Under the pieces are notes generated by a model, which saw only the letters and a program-made list of their open reading frames with translations, searched no databases and was not told the origin of the DNA. A program made the translations under genes and the position numbers. DNA of 11,822 nt from Marinosulfonomonas sp. (lineage in GTDB: Bacteria > Pseudomonadota > Alphaproteobacteria > Rhodobacterales > Rhodobacteraceae): positions 1 through 11,822 of the forward strand of contig JAFLKA010000204.1 in the NCBI GenBank assembly GCA_022712735.1, given 5' to 3'. Positions 5,290 through 11,158 of the stretch are shown here, piece after piece (the first letter of the stretch is position 1; each line of letters opens with the position of its first letter).

Positions 5290-6489
5290 CTAACCGCGGC
5301 GTCGAGCCAGCCCTATAAGGCTGCCGACGATGTTGAGCTTACCAGCTTTGTGACGGGCGGTCATGGCGCGAAGCGCCCCGCCCGGATTTCGAACTGGTGT
5401 TGTTGGGTGGGTTCGGTTGGCGTCGATTAAAAGAACGCAAAGGGCTGCACCATGATCGCCCATCTCATTAACGGCTTTGATCCAAGCATCGTAATTTATC
5501 CCCAATGCGCTGATCATTCGCGTTGCGGCGTCAATTATGTGCAGATCGCGAAGGTTTGTTATATCACCCTGACAGGTTTGGATTTGGATTTGCATATCCT
5601 CACTTGCAAGATCAAAAAGGCGGTTGGGCTGCAACAAGCGCTGCATTTTTAGCTTGTGCGCTTCGCTATCCAAACTATTCTTATATTCTAAGCAATCTTC
5701 GGGGCCGGTAGGCTCCGAACAGGTTTCCTTAGTGTGCGCGGGCTTGCCCGCGCTCCTTATATCGTCGCTTGCGTTACAAGATACAGATATAGAATCTTGG
5801 TTGTTCTCTTGTATAAAGCACGGGAAGTTTTCTTCCGGTTTAGCGGTAGAATCAGGACATTGTTCAAAGAAGCTGTCCATAGTTGCACACAGGGCTTGGG
5901 CCTCTGAAACGTGATCCTCTAGTTCCTCAATCGACATGGTGGCGAGACTGGCCGCTGTTGGCCACAAATCGAAGACTTCAATGACGTTCAAGAGGCGAGG
6001 GTGCGCCAGGGCGGGTTCAGTCGCGTATCGTACACTGCGTTTAATATGGCGAACGTAGGTGCTGCGACGGTTGCGCAGCTCTTTACGCAAGCGACGGTCG
6101 GCCAGAAGTTGTTCCTTGAGATTTAGAAGGTCGGGAACCAACGCAATCAATCTGGAAAAAACGATGCCGCAACCGCCAAATGGTGAGCGAGATCCGTTTC
6201 CCTTAACGCGCTTTTCAATGAGGCCCAACCCTTCAAGAGCTGTTTCGTCGTTGTAGAGGGCGCGGCGGGTTTTGTTCAATGCCTGGGCGGTTTGGTCTTG
6301 GGGCGCAAAGTAGACAGGTTCGCGCTCTGGATTGGTCCAGTCGGCGGGTGCTGTCTGTTTCATCATGTAGAGAAGCGCGTGTAAGCGGCCTCCGCGCAAG
6401 CCTAGCGCTGGTGCCAGCTCGATAAGAAGTTGTTCTACAGAGAACCGTTGGTGGCCCTGTGGAAGTGTTGGAAAAGTCCTGTGTGTCAT
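5290..6489 (-). CDS. repC: RepC-like plasmid replication initiator (399 aa)
   Basis: The N-terminal part matches the RepC family: 'LAPALGLRGGRLHALLYMMKQTAPADW' (25-51) and a winged helix around 'PQDQTAQALNKTRRALYNDETALEGLGLIEKR' (63-94). The C-terminus ends with 'NPGGALRAMTARHKAGKLN' and 'IVGSLIGLARRRG', the signature close of RepC proteins (usually sPGGYLRgL...G). Length fits the family, about 400. RepC binds and opens an origin that in repABC plasmids lies inside repC. The linker, about residues 185-285, is poorly conserved and its DNA is AT-rich with a strong dyad, a plausible origin. AAGGACAG gives a good ribosome-binding site. No repA or repB is adjacent, so this looks like a solo repC replicon. 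An elaborate non-coding control region lies upstream. Confidence 0.85.
   Translation of the reverse strand: MTHRTFPTLPQGHQRFSVEQLLIELAPALGLRGGRLHALLYMMKQTAPADWTNPEREPVYFAPQDQTAQALNKTRRALYNDETALEGLGLIEKRVKGNGSRSPFGGCGIVFSRLIALVPDLLNLKEQLLADRRLRKELRNRRSTYVRHIKRSVRYATEPALAHPRLLNVIEVFDLWPTAASLATMSIEELEDHVSEAQALCATMDSFFEQCPDSTAKPEENFPCFIQENNQDSISVSCNASDDIRSAGKPAHTKETCSEPTGPEDCLEYKNSLDSEAHKLKMQRLLQPNRLFDLASEDMQIQIQTCQGDITNLRDLHIIDAATRMISALGINYDAWIKAVNEMGDHGAALCVLLIDANRTHPTTPVRNPGGALRAMTARHKAGKLNIVGSLIGLARRRG
5736..5753. repeat. 8-bp palindromic dyad inside repC, candidate origin element
   Basis: GCGCGGGC (5736-5743) and GCCCGCGC (5746-5753) are perfect arms separated by TT. It lies in the DNA of the non-conserved linker of RepC, with AT-rich sequence on both sides. 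The origin of repABC plasmids is known to lie in an AT-rich, dyad-containing central part of repC, so this is a reasonable place for the origin here. That is inference. Confidence 0.4.
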
Positions 6490-6545
6490 TTTACTGTCCT
6501 TGCTCGTTGCTAAAACAAGGCGGATGCGGGCAATTCTTTATTGTT

Positions 6546-6563
6546 CGCACAAATGCGTTTTTT
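6546..6563 (+). repeat. Repeat element, copy A: CGCACAAATGCG hairpin plus T6
   Basis: CGCACAAATGCGTTTTTT is identical, base for base, to 6835-6852. CGCA pairs with TGCG, and the six Ts make it terminator-like on the plus strand. It opens module A, immediately in front of promoter-like boxes, so it may insulate the small RNA unit from upstream transcription or serve as a protein site. Confidence 0.7.
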
Positions 6564-6591
6564 GTTGCCAGCTTGTTGAGGAGGTGCTAAA
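6562..6591 (+). promoter_or_regulatory. Candidate promoter of small RNA A
   Basis: TTGTTG (6562-6567), an 18-base spacer, then GCTAAA (6586-6591). The match to consensus is partial. It gains weight from a comparable pair at the same place in module B. Confidence 0.25.
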
Positions 6592-6596
6592 ACCGG

Positions 6597-6676
6597 AGTT
6601 ATCGAATTTGCTCGCTAAGGATTGGCGTCCTTGGTTCATGAACCCCCCCGTTAGGTTTCCGCCTTGCGGGGGTTTC
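6597..6676 (+). ncRNA. Candidate antisense small RNA A (about 80 nt) opposite the repC leader
   Basis: A plus-strand transcript from the boxes at 6562-6591 would hold a hairpin AAGGA (6617-6621), loop TTGGCG, TCCTT (6628-6632), and end at the GC-rich terminator at 6641-6676. The repC mRNA runs the opposite way through this DNA if it starts upstream of about 6700, so RNA A would be fully complementary to it. Counter-transcribed RNAs of this size, with one or two hairpins and a terminator, control RepC in repABC plasmids, where they lie just before repC. Here the layout is the same but the sequence is not one I recognise. Confidence 0.45.
6641..6676 (+). terminator. GC-rich terminator of module A
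   Basis: CCCCCG (6645-6650) pairs with CGGGGG (6667-6672), with an inner AGG/CCT pair and an outer AA/TT extension, followed by TTTC. It is nearly identical to the terminator of module B, with a weaker T-run. Confidence 0.6.
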
Positions 6677-6725
6677 TGTTTCTAGGGTCTCGTTCTCTCC
6701 TTCCGATTCTCTGTTGTAGGCGTGT

Positions 6726-6756
6726 GCAGGATACAAGATATTGGTCCGTTGACCAA
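6726..6756 (-). promoter_or_regulatory. oriT-like arrangement: inverted repeat followed by TATCCTGC
   Basis: On the minus strand the inverted repeat TTGGTC-AACG-GACCAA (6756-6741) is followed after 7 bases by TATCCTGC (6733-6726). TATCCTG^C is the known nick-site core of IncP/Ti-type transfer origins, and relaxase sites usually have an inverted repeat just 5' of the nick. There is no relaxase gene in the window, and an 8-mer can occur by chance. Confidence 0.3.
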
Positions 6757-6777
6757 AGTTTCTGCTCCATGTTGCCC

Positions 6778-6818
6778 CTTGGGCTAAACCTTGTGTGTAA
6801 TTAAAGGTTTAGCCCAAG
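6778..6818. repeat. Perfect 15-bp inverted repeat between modules A and B
   Basis: CTTGGGCTAAACCTT (6778-6792) is the exact reverse complement of 6804-6818, around an 11-base loop. There is no T-run on either side. It could be an operator for RepC or another dimeric regulator, or a strong hairpin at the 5' end of the repC mRNA if that starts at the TATAAT just to its right. Confidence 0.8.
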
Positions 6819-6823
6819 ATGCA

Positions 6824-6829
6824 ATTATA
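6824..6829 (-). promoter_or_regulatory. Candidate -10 box for repC
   Basis: A perfect TATAAT reads leftward here; transcription would start near 6816, within the 15-bp inverted repeat, giving a repC leader of about 325 bases. The -35 position is A-rich and does not match consensus. The 9-mer GCAATTATA is repeated at 7069-7077. Confidence 0.3.
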
Positions 6830-6834
6830 ACGTC

Positions 6835-6852
6835 CGCACAAATGCGTTTTTT
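6835..6852 (+). repeat. Repeat element, copy B: CGCACAAATGCG hairpin plus T6
   Basis: Identical 18-mer to 6546-6563, opening module B. It is flanked by GCAAT (left) and ATTGC (right), while copy A is flanked by GGCAA and TTGCC. Both copies therefore sit inside a short outer inverted repeat whose bases differ but remain complementary. Confidence 0.7.
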
Positions 6853-6854
6853 AC

Positions 6855-6884
6855 TTGATTGCAATGTAGGTGGGGTGATAGAAC
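6855..6884 (+). promoter_or_regulatory. Candidate promoter of small RNA B
   Basis: TTGATT (6855-6860), an 18-base spacer, then TAGAAC (6879-6884). It occupies the same position relative to the 18-mer repeat as the boxes in module A. Confidence 0.25.
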
Positions 6885-6889
6885 TAGAC

Positions 6890-6974
6890 CTGAAATAGTT
6901 AGTTGGTCGTATCGGGACTCCAATCCCTCGGCTCTAAAACCCCCCGTTAGGTATACCGCCTGCGGGGGTTTTTC
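6890..6974 (+). ncRNA. Candidate small RNA B (about 85 nt), related to RNA A
   Basis: This unit has the same layout as RNA A: a promoter-like pair, a hairpin GGGA (6914-6917), loop CTCCAA, TCCC (6924-6927), then the same terminator. Its loop is nearly the reverse complement of the RNA A loop (TTGGCG), with CCAATCC in B complementary to GGATTGG in A. It therefore resembles the hairpin of the repC leader, not that of RNA A. If both RNAs are made, B could bind A. Confidence 0.4.
6936..6974 (+). terminator. GC-rich terminator of module B
   Basis: CCCCCG (6941-6946) pairs with CGGGGG (6963-6968), with AGG/CCT inside, AAAA on the left facing TTTTT (6969-6973) on the right. It is a textbook factor-independent terminator on the plus strand and a weaker one on the minus strand. 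Confidence 0.75.
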
Positions 6975-7009
6975 TTTGTCTGCTGTGAACTGCTCCTATG
7001 CCTATATGT

Positions 7010-7025
7010 GAATCATTGGTGATTC
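7010..7025. repeat. Short inverted repeat downstream of the exported-protein gene
   Basis: GAATCA (7010-7015) pairs with TGATTC (7020-7025) around TTGG. It lies 80 bases past the stop of the leftward gene at 7106 and could be a weak terminator or an operator. Confidence 0.35.
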
Positions 7026-7105
7026 TTATTGTTCTTAACGAAAGGCATACTACGTATGGGTGCCTGTCGCAATTATAGTATTGTTTTAATAAACGGACAC
7101 CAAGT

Positions 7106-7864
7106 TTAGTAGGATACCCATTCGTAGCCGTGTTTGCCTTCATAATCGTGCCATTCAACCCCAACGCCCCGCCGACTGTTGCCTCGGCTACATGCACGAG
7201 AAGGTATAGCGAATGATGGGGCTGCACCTGGGCCACTCCCAGCCCAAGAAAAATCGCCTTGTCGACCGTAACTGCCGAGAAGGATGTATGCTCGCTCGCT
7301 ACATTCGTCATCACGGCCTCGTTCTACATGGCTGTAATGGCGCACGTCCCACACTTTGATAGAACGAACGAAATTGAATTCAGGCCCACCAATGTCAATA
7401 TCGGCTGATCCGTTACCTTCAGTCACCTGTTGAATTAGGTGAAGCATTGTTTCTTCAGGAAGCCTCTGCGCAGTTCCGCCGCTCTCTCTGAAAACGGCGG
7501 GTTGTGCTTCCAAGGTATCGTCCGTGAGTGGCGTACTTGGAAAAGACTGCTGAGGCGCAACAGTAGACATGAGAATATCATAGATGCGAGGTGCGTTTAG
7601 CGTTGATGGGTCAACTTCAAAAGATGCCCCCATTGGACACCGCCAGATTTGCAATGGCGGTTCAATAGGCCAGGGTGTGATCCGACGGATAAACTCTGCT
7701 TTGGCACGGGCGCATGGCACTGATGCGGGCCAGCCCCCAGAAAGGCAGAGCAAGATGGCGCAGTCGATAGGATAGCTTTGGGCTTCTACCCGATGCGGGG
7801 CCGCAATGAAACTGGTTGTGGCTACTGCCAATGCCAGAGCACTTGTGCGGAGAATGTTATTCAT
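7106..7864 (-). CDS. Exported six-cysteine protein (252 aa), perhaps TrbM-like
   Basis: The start at 7864 is fixed by AAAGGAG 6 bases upstream; an in-frame start at 7975 would add 37 residues before the signal peptide and has no ribosome-binding site. Residues 1-29 form a signal peptide (MNNILRTSALALAVATTSFI, cut near VEA-Q). The mature part opens with 'PIDCAILLCLSGGWPASVPC' (32-51) and 'FIRRITPWPIEPPLQIWRCPMG' (58-79), with cysteines at 35, 40, 51, 76, 188 and 225, an even number that suits disulfides. The C-A-x-L-L-C-x-x-G block resembles the start of TrbM-type conjugation proteins, so a periplasmic role in plasmid transfer is possible, but no other transfer genes are here. It stands alone, divergent from the Sel1 gene. 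Confidence 0.75.
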   Translation of the reverse strand: MNNILRTSALALAVATTSFIAAPHRVEAQSYPIDCAILLCLSGGWPASVPCARAKAEFIRRITPWPIEPPLQIWRCPMGASFEVDPSTLNAPRIYDILMSTVAPQQSFPSTPLTDDTLEAQPAVFRESGGTAQRLPEETMLHLIQQVTEGNGSADIDIGGPEFNFVRSIKVWDVRHYSHVERGRDDECSERAYILLGSYGRQGDFSWAGSGPGAAPSFAIPSRACSRGNSRRGVGVEWHDYEGKHGYEWVSY

Positions 7865-7888
7865 GTTTCTCTCCTTTGATTTTGAGCC

Positions 7889-7928
7889 GTTATAACCACG
7901 TGAACACGTTATAATATTGTTTAAACAA
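7889..7928. promoter_or_regulatory. Repeat-rich upstream region of the exported-protein gene
   Basis: CGTTATAA occurs twice here as a direct repeat 19 bases apart, with CACGTG between the copies, followed by the 12-bp palindrome TTGTTTAAACAA (7917-7928). On the minus strand TATAAC sits at a plausible -10 position. These look like operator and promoter elements, but which protein binds is unknown. Confidence 0.35.
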
Positions 7929-7981
7929 ATTTTGAGGGCTAAATCAAGTCTTTGTGGTTGCGCGTCGAAGCGCAACTGTTG

Positions 7982-8375
7982 AACGTCAGATGACTTTGAC
8001 CTTTACGTCAAGAACTGACCCAAAACCTAAAAGCTGACCTTTGTACGTTATGCAGCGAATGGCGACTATGGCAATGTAGGTTTAGCCTTTCACCACTCGC
8101 CTTAGCGTCCCGTCCTTGTGAATAAAGTGGTGCTTCAGCGCGGTGGCTTGTCACGAGCCTTCACGCAACATGGTCAAAATATCTCGGAACTGCCAATTTT
8201 TAACCATAAAACACAAATACCCAAAGTTTGAAAATCCTGTAATTGGACACATGAGCAAGGATGATTTGAAGTTTCTTACCATCTTGGATAGATCATTGAA
8301 AATGTGTGACGGCGAGTTGGGCGTTCTTAGGTCAGTTAACTTCATATTTCAGTAATTTATAGCGAGGTCATCCAA
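7982..8375. other. Intergenic region with a degenerate repeat; no convincing gene
   Basis: The left part (8000-8037) holds ACGTCAAG and CTGACCCAAAAC, matched in opposite orientation at 9992-10016. A GTG-started frame at 8143-8355 (70 codons) and a frame on the other strand exist, but neither has a ribosome-binding site or a recognisable product. The Sel1 gene promoter must lie here; I could not place it. Confidence 0.4.
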
Positions 8376-8378
8376 TTG
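8364..8378 (+). promoter_or_regulatory. Ribosome-binding site and TTG start of the Sel1 gene
   Basis: GAGGT (8364-8368) stands 7 bases before TTG at 8376-8378, and the membrane helix begins at once after that codon. No ATG or GTG upstream gives an uninterrupted frame, so TTG is the likely start. Confidence 0.6.
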
Positions 8379-9857
8379 GTTATTCTGTTTCTAATCGCAC
8401 TTGTCTTAGCTTGGCCTACAGCGGGTATCTCGATAATTGCATATGTCGCGTTTGCCGTCTTAAGGAATTATTTAGCCGCTAGGGTACGCAGCCACGATGC
8501 CAATATACATGCTGCTCGCAAGTCACTTGCCGCTGGTGAAGAAAGAGTTCCATCTTGGGCCGGTGACGAAGGCGAGAACGAGATTTTTGTGAAAGTGATC
8601 CAGCAAAAAGCTATGCAGGATGGTGTTCCACAGGCTTATCTACAAAATATTCTCCGAGATGGTGATACCTTTCAGAACCTTGTGTATTTTGCTGGAGCGA
8701 TGGAACATCATGGTTCATCTTTTACCGAACAACAGGCCGCGGTTTCTGACGAACTTGTAGAACTTTGGAAAGTTGACCCAGACGATACGTTGGCGGGGGG
8801 ACTTCAAGATGGCCTCACCGCGACCGAAGCGGATGAAGCTGTAACCGGACTGGAAAAGTTGCGAAAGTTGGCTCTTCAGGGCGACAGTGTTGCGCAGCTT
8901 GAGCTCGCTATTATTTACGCGGAAGGAAATAGCGTCATAAAAGATGATGCTGAATCACTACGATTGTTCCGGCTCGCCGCAGACAAGGGCAATGCTACTG
9001 CGCAGGGCTATCTCGGTATGTTTTACTCGGAAGGAGATCGCGTCACAAAAGATGATGTTGAGGGAGTGCGCTGGTTCCGGCTCGCCGCAAACCAAGGAGA
9101 TTCCGCTGCGCAGTTTGCCCTCAGTGGGATGTACTTTGCAGGACGTGGTGTTCCGCGCGATCCTGTCACAGCCCTCATGTGGATGAACATCGCTGACGCA
9201 AATGGCAATGAAACAGCGGCGGACCACCGAGACATTCTTGAACAACCAATGACAGCTGAGGAAATATTGGAGGCCACTAGGCGCGCGAAGCTCTGTATGG
9301 CGTCCGGCTACACTGTTTACACCCTAGGTGATACGCTAGAGCAGGGCGACAGCGAAGCTCAGCGTCTGATAAATAGCGTGAAACAAAAAACAAATATGAT
9401 TGCCGACCGCTATCCTCCGAGGCATGAAGGGCTGCCTGATACAAATGAAATAATAGTTGATGATGCAATGCGGGCACTTGCTGAAATGAAGGAATTGTTC
9501 AAAGAAGCTGACGAAGCGAAAACGCTTTGCAATCAAATTAGCGAACTTGAGCCGGTATCGACTAAGCCGATGATAGAGCTTTTTATCAGCCAAGTTGAAG
9601 ACAACATTCAAGCCGTTATGGTAAATTCATTACAGGTTCAGACAAAAATCATTGATGCAATCAACCGGATGGTTTTGCTCAATTCAAATGTGCCTGACGG
9701 CGAAGGAAAAGACGCCATGAAAGATCTTGTGGCCAATCTAACAGTGTCTGCCAACAAAATGGGTGAACTCCACGCAGAAATGGCCGATGGAATGGAGAAT
9801 GTAGTTGTTCCGGCGATGAGGCGAGCAAAAGGCGTTGACCGCAGGAGCGGCACTTGA
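8376..9857 (+). CDS. Membrane-anchored Sel1-repeat protein (493 aa)
   Basis: Residues 1-31 form a transmembrane helix with few charges before it, then a basic stretch (RNYLAARVR), so the bulk should be cytoplasmic. Residues 160-280 hold about three Sel1-type repeats, for example 'AQLELAIIYAEGNSVIKDDA' with 'LRLFRLAADKGN', then 'AQGYLGMFYSEGDRVTKDDV' with 'VRWFRLAANQGD', then 'AQFALSGMYFAGRGVPRDPV' with 'LMWMNIADANGN'. Sel1 repeats are alpha-helical, TPR-like scaffolds for protein partners. The linker at 40-160 and the C-terminal 200 residues (helical, charged, possible coiled coil about 365-480) match nothing I know. The start is a TTG, chosen for its ribosome-binding site. It stands alone on the plus strand; its role is unknown. 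Confidence 0.8.
   Translation: MVILFLIALVLAWPTAGISIIAYVAFAVLRNYLAARVRSHDANIHAARKSLAAGEERVPSWAGDEGENEIFVKVIQQKAMQDGVPQAYLQNILRDGDTFQNLVYFAGAMEHHGSSFTEQQAAVSDELVELWKVDPDDTLAGGLQDGLTATEADEAVTGLEKLRKLALQGDSVAQLELAIIYAEGNSVIKDDAESLRLFRLAADKGNATAQGYLGMFYSEGDRVTKDDVEGVRWFRLAANQGDSAAQFALSGMYFAGRGVPRDPVTALMWMNIADANGNETAADHRDILEQPMTAEEILEATRRAKLCMASGYTVYTLGDTLEQGDSEAQRLINSVKQKTNMIADRYPPRHEGLPDTNEIIVDDAMRALAEMKELFKEADEAKTLCNQISELEPVSTKPMIELFISQVEDNIQAVMVNSLQVQTKIIDAINRMVLLNSNVPDGEGKDAMKDLVANLTVSANKMGELHAEMADGMENVVVPAMRRAKGVDRRSGT
8892..9107 (+). repeat. Two 108-bp tandem units encoding Sel1 repeats
   Basis: Units 8892-8999 and 9000-9107 are alike at the DNA level, for instance TTCCGGCTCGCCGCA at 8967 and again at 9075, and AAAGATGATG in both. 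A third, diverged unit starts at 9108. The DNA similarity, including synonymous positions, suggests fairly recent duplication, or homogenisation, of a 36-residue repeat. Confidence 0.75.
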
Positions 9858-10166
9858 GTCTCGAATACCGCTCACAAAGTTGAAACGGTTGTTTGTTGAA
9901 CTGTTAATCCAAAAGCAGACTTTGGGCGGGAATTGACCAAAGGCAGAAAAGTCCACACTGTTGACTTTGCCGCAAACGGGAATGAAGGTCCGTTCTGGGT
10001 CAGAAATGCTTGACGTTTGGGTCAATATTGCGTGACGCGGCCCATTGATCAGATTCAGAAAATTCGCAGCATCGAGTCAAAGATGCGCGACATCGACAGC
10101 AACCAGTGACCGGCGGATTCGAAGATTGACTGAACTAAGTTGGAAACGACAGATCGAGACGTTGGC
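9858..10166. other. Intergenic region with a degenerate repeat and a possible gene remnant
   Basis: Positions 9992-10016 carry CTTGACGT and GTTCTGGGTCAG elements inverted relative to 8005-8025. At 10032-10109 a short plus-strand frame (VTRPIDQIQKIRSIESKMRD, then IDSNQ and stop) reads like the last residues of a charged helical protein but has an in-frame stop 6 codons upstream. I see no terminator for either flanking gene. Confidence 0.35.
10032..10109 (+). pseudogene. Possible C-terminal gene remnant
   Basis: Twenty-five codons ending in TGA at 10107-10109 encode a charged, helix-like peptide (PIDQIQKIRSIESKMRDIDS). The frame is closed by TGA at 10011-10013, and there is no ribosome-binding site before the GTG at 10032. 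It resembles the tail of a coiled-coil protein left after a deletion or insertion. The parent gene cannot be named, and chance is a real alternative. Confidence 0.2.
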
Positions 10167-11153
10167 CTACAAGACCAAATCGTCAGCTTTCGGGAATTTG
10201 CCTGCTTTATGGTCGTCCGATTGCTCGGAAAATTGGTCGAGTATTTTGGCCATGACAGCCTGTCGAACATCGGGCCTCTCAAGGAAAAGCTCGTGTTTTG
10301 CATTGGCGATAAGCTCATAGTGTCCATTCGGCCACCGGCTCATGCGGTCACGAATTGCAGAAACGCCGACAGTTTCCTCCTGATCGCCGCACAGTGATAC
10401 GCAAGGAGTATCTGGCGAAGGAAGTTTGGACAGGTTGCGTGTTTCCAACAATGCGGCGTAAAGCCAGCTCATGGTTGGGCCACCCGTATGCAACTCTGGA
10501 ACGGTGCGCCCCTGCATGATCCAACGTTCGTAGTTTTCAGAACTATTTGTGAGCGTATTGCCGTCGAAATCGTTTTTGAAAACATAGCTGTCATCATTGA
10601 AGCCAGGTGCATAAACTTGACCTTTGCCTATTGCTTTCATCGCGCATGTCAGTGGCCAAGCTGCAACGCGCTCGTATGATGCCATGTGAATATCGAACAT
10701 CGGTGCAGAAAATGCGGTCGCTTTAACCTCAAGCCCGTTGATGAGGGAACGCAGGCCTATGCAAGCCCCCATCGAATGGCCGATCAGATACCATGGCTTT
10801 GGTAAATCCAACTGGAGCGCGGCCTCTGTCATGGCAGTGACGTCTTTTTGATAATCGGAAAAATGGGACACGTGACCCTTCTTGGGGTTTTTGGCAATTC
10901 TCCCTGACAGACCATGTCCGCGCCAGTCGATAACGAACGATGAATATCCCGCTTGCGTAAGATCGCTGATGAGGCTGCCGTGGAGTTCAATGTAATCGCC
11001 ACGCCCTGGGAAAAACAGTACAGTTCCGAGATTGGTCTTTTCGGGCTTCCATAGTCCAATGCGGAGCTGCACGCCGTCAGATGCGTTTGTCCAGTATGCT
11101 ACGCCATTGTCCGGCGCGGTAGAAATATTCAGATGAAGAGGTGCTTGTTCCAT
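10167..11153 (-). CDS. Alpha/beta hydrolase, lysophospholipase-like (328 aa)
   Basis: The fold and catalytic residues of the serine aminopeptidase S33 / PldB-type hydrolases are complete: 'FFPGRGDYIE' (47-56) forms the oxyanion region, 'VIDWRGHGLSGR' (74-85) is typical of this subfamily, 'GHSMG' (125-129) holds nucleophile S127, 'CGDQEETVG' (255-263) holds acid D257, and 'NAKHELFLE' (284-292) holds H287. The length is normal. The likely reaction is hydrolysis of an ester such as a lysophospholipid or monoacylglycerol; the exact substrate cannot be read. There is no signal peptide, so it is cytoplasmic or loosely membrane-bound. Very similar proteins are common in Rhodobacterales. The ribosome-binding site is weak (GGGA within the preceding gene). 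It follows the membrane protein by 5 bases, so the two form one operon. Confidence 0.9.
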   Translation of the reverse strand: MEQAPLHLNISTAPDNGVAYWTNASDGVQLRIGLWKPEKTNLGTVLFFPGRGDYIELHGSLISDLTQAGYSSFVIDWRGHGLSGRIAKNPKKGHVSHFSDYQKDVTAMTEAALQLDLPKPWYLIGHSMGACIGLRSLINGLEVKATAFSAPMFDIHMASYERVAAWPLTCAMKAIGKGQVYAPGFNDDSYVFKNDFDGNTLTNSSENYERWIMQGRTVPELHTGGPTMSWLYAALLETRNLSKLPSPDTPCVSLCGDQEETVGVSAIRDRMSRWPNGHYELIANAKHELFLERPDVRQAVMAKILDQFSEQSDDHKAGKFPKADDLVL

Positions 11154-11158
11154 ATCTT

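Noticed and set aside
5188..5430. An 80-codon plus-strand frame over the end of repC
   Set aside because: It overlaps the T5orf172-like gene and the conserved C-terminus of RepC; no family resemblance.
6500..6685. A 61-codon plus-strand frame upstream of repC
   Set aside because: It runs across the 18-mer repeat, the hairpin and the terminator of module A; its translation is unlike a protein family and the start is weak.
6546..6852. Iteron array or CRISPR based on the repeated 18-mer
   Set aside because: Only two copies, 289 bases apart, each tied to a larger duplicated module.
6890..6940. tRNA-like look of the module B hairpin region
   Set aside because: No acceptor stem, T-loop or anticodon arm can be formed; the segment fits a small RNA ending at a terminator.
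7865..7975. Extending the exported-protein gene to the in-frame start at 7975
   Set aside because: It would put 37 residues before a clear signal peptide and pass through the operator-like repeats; the ATG at 7864 has an excellent ribosome-binding site.
8143..8355. A 70-codon plus-strand frame (and a 64-codon one opposite) before the Sel1 gene
   Set aside because: Neither has a ribosome-binding site; internal ATG codons do not either. Kept only as a note in the intergenic entry.
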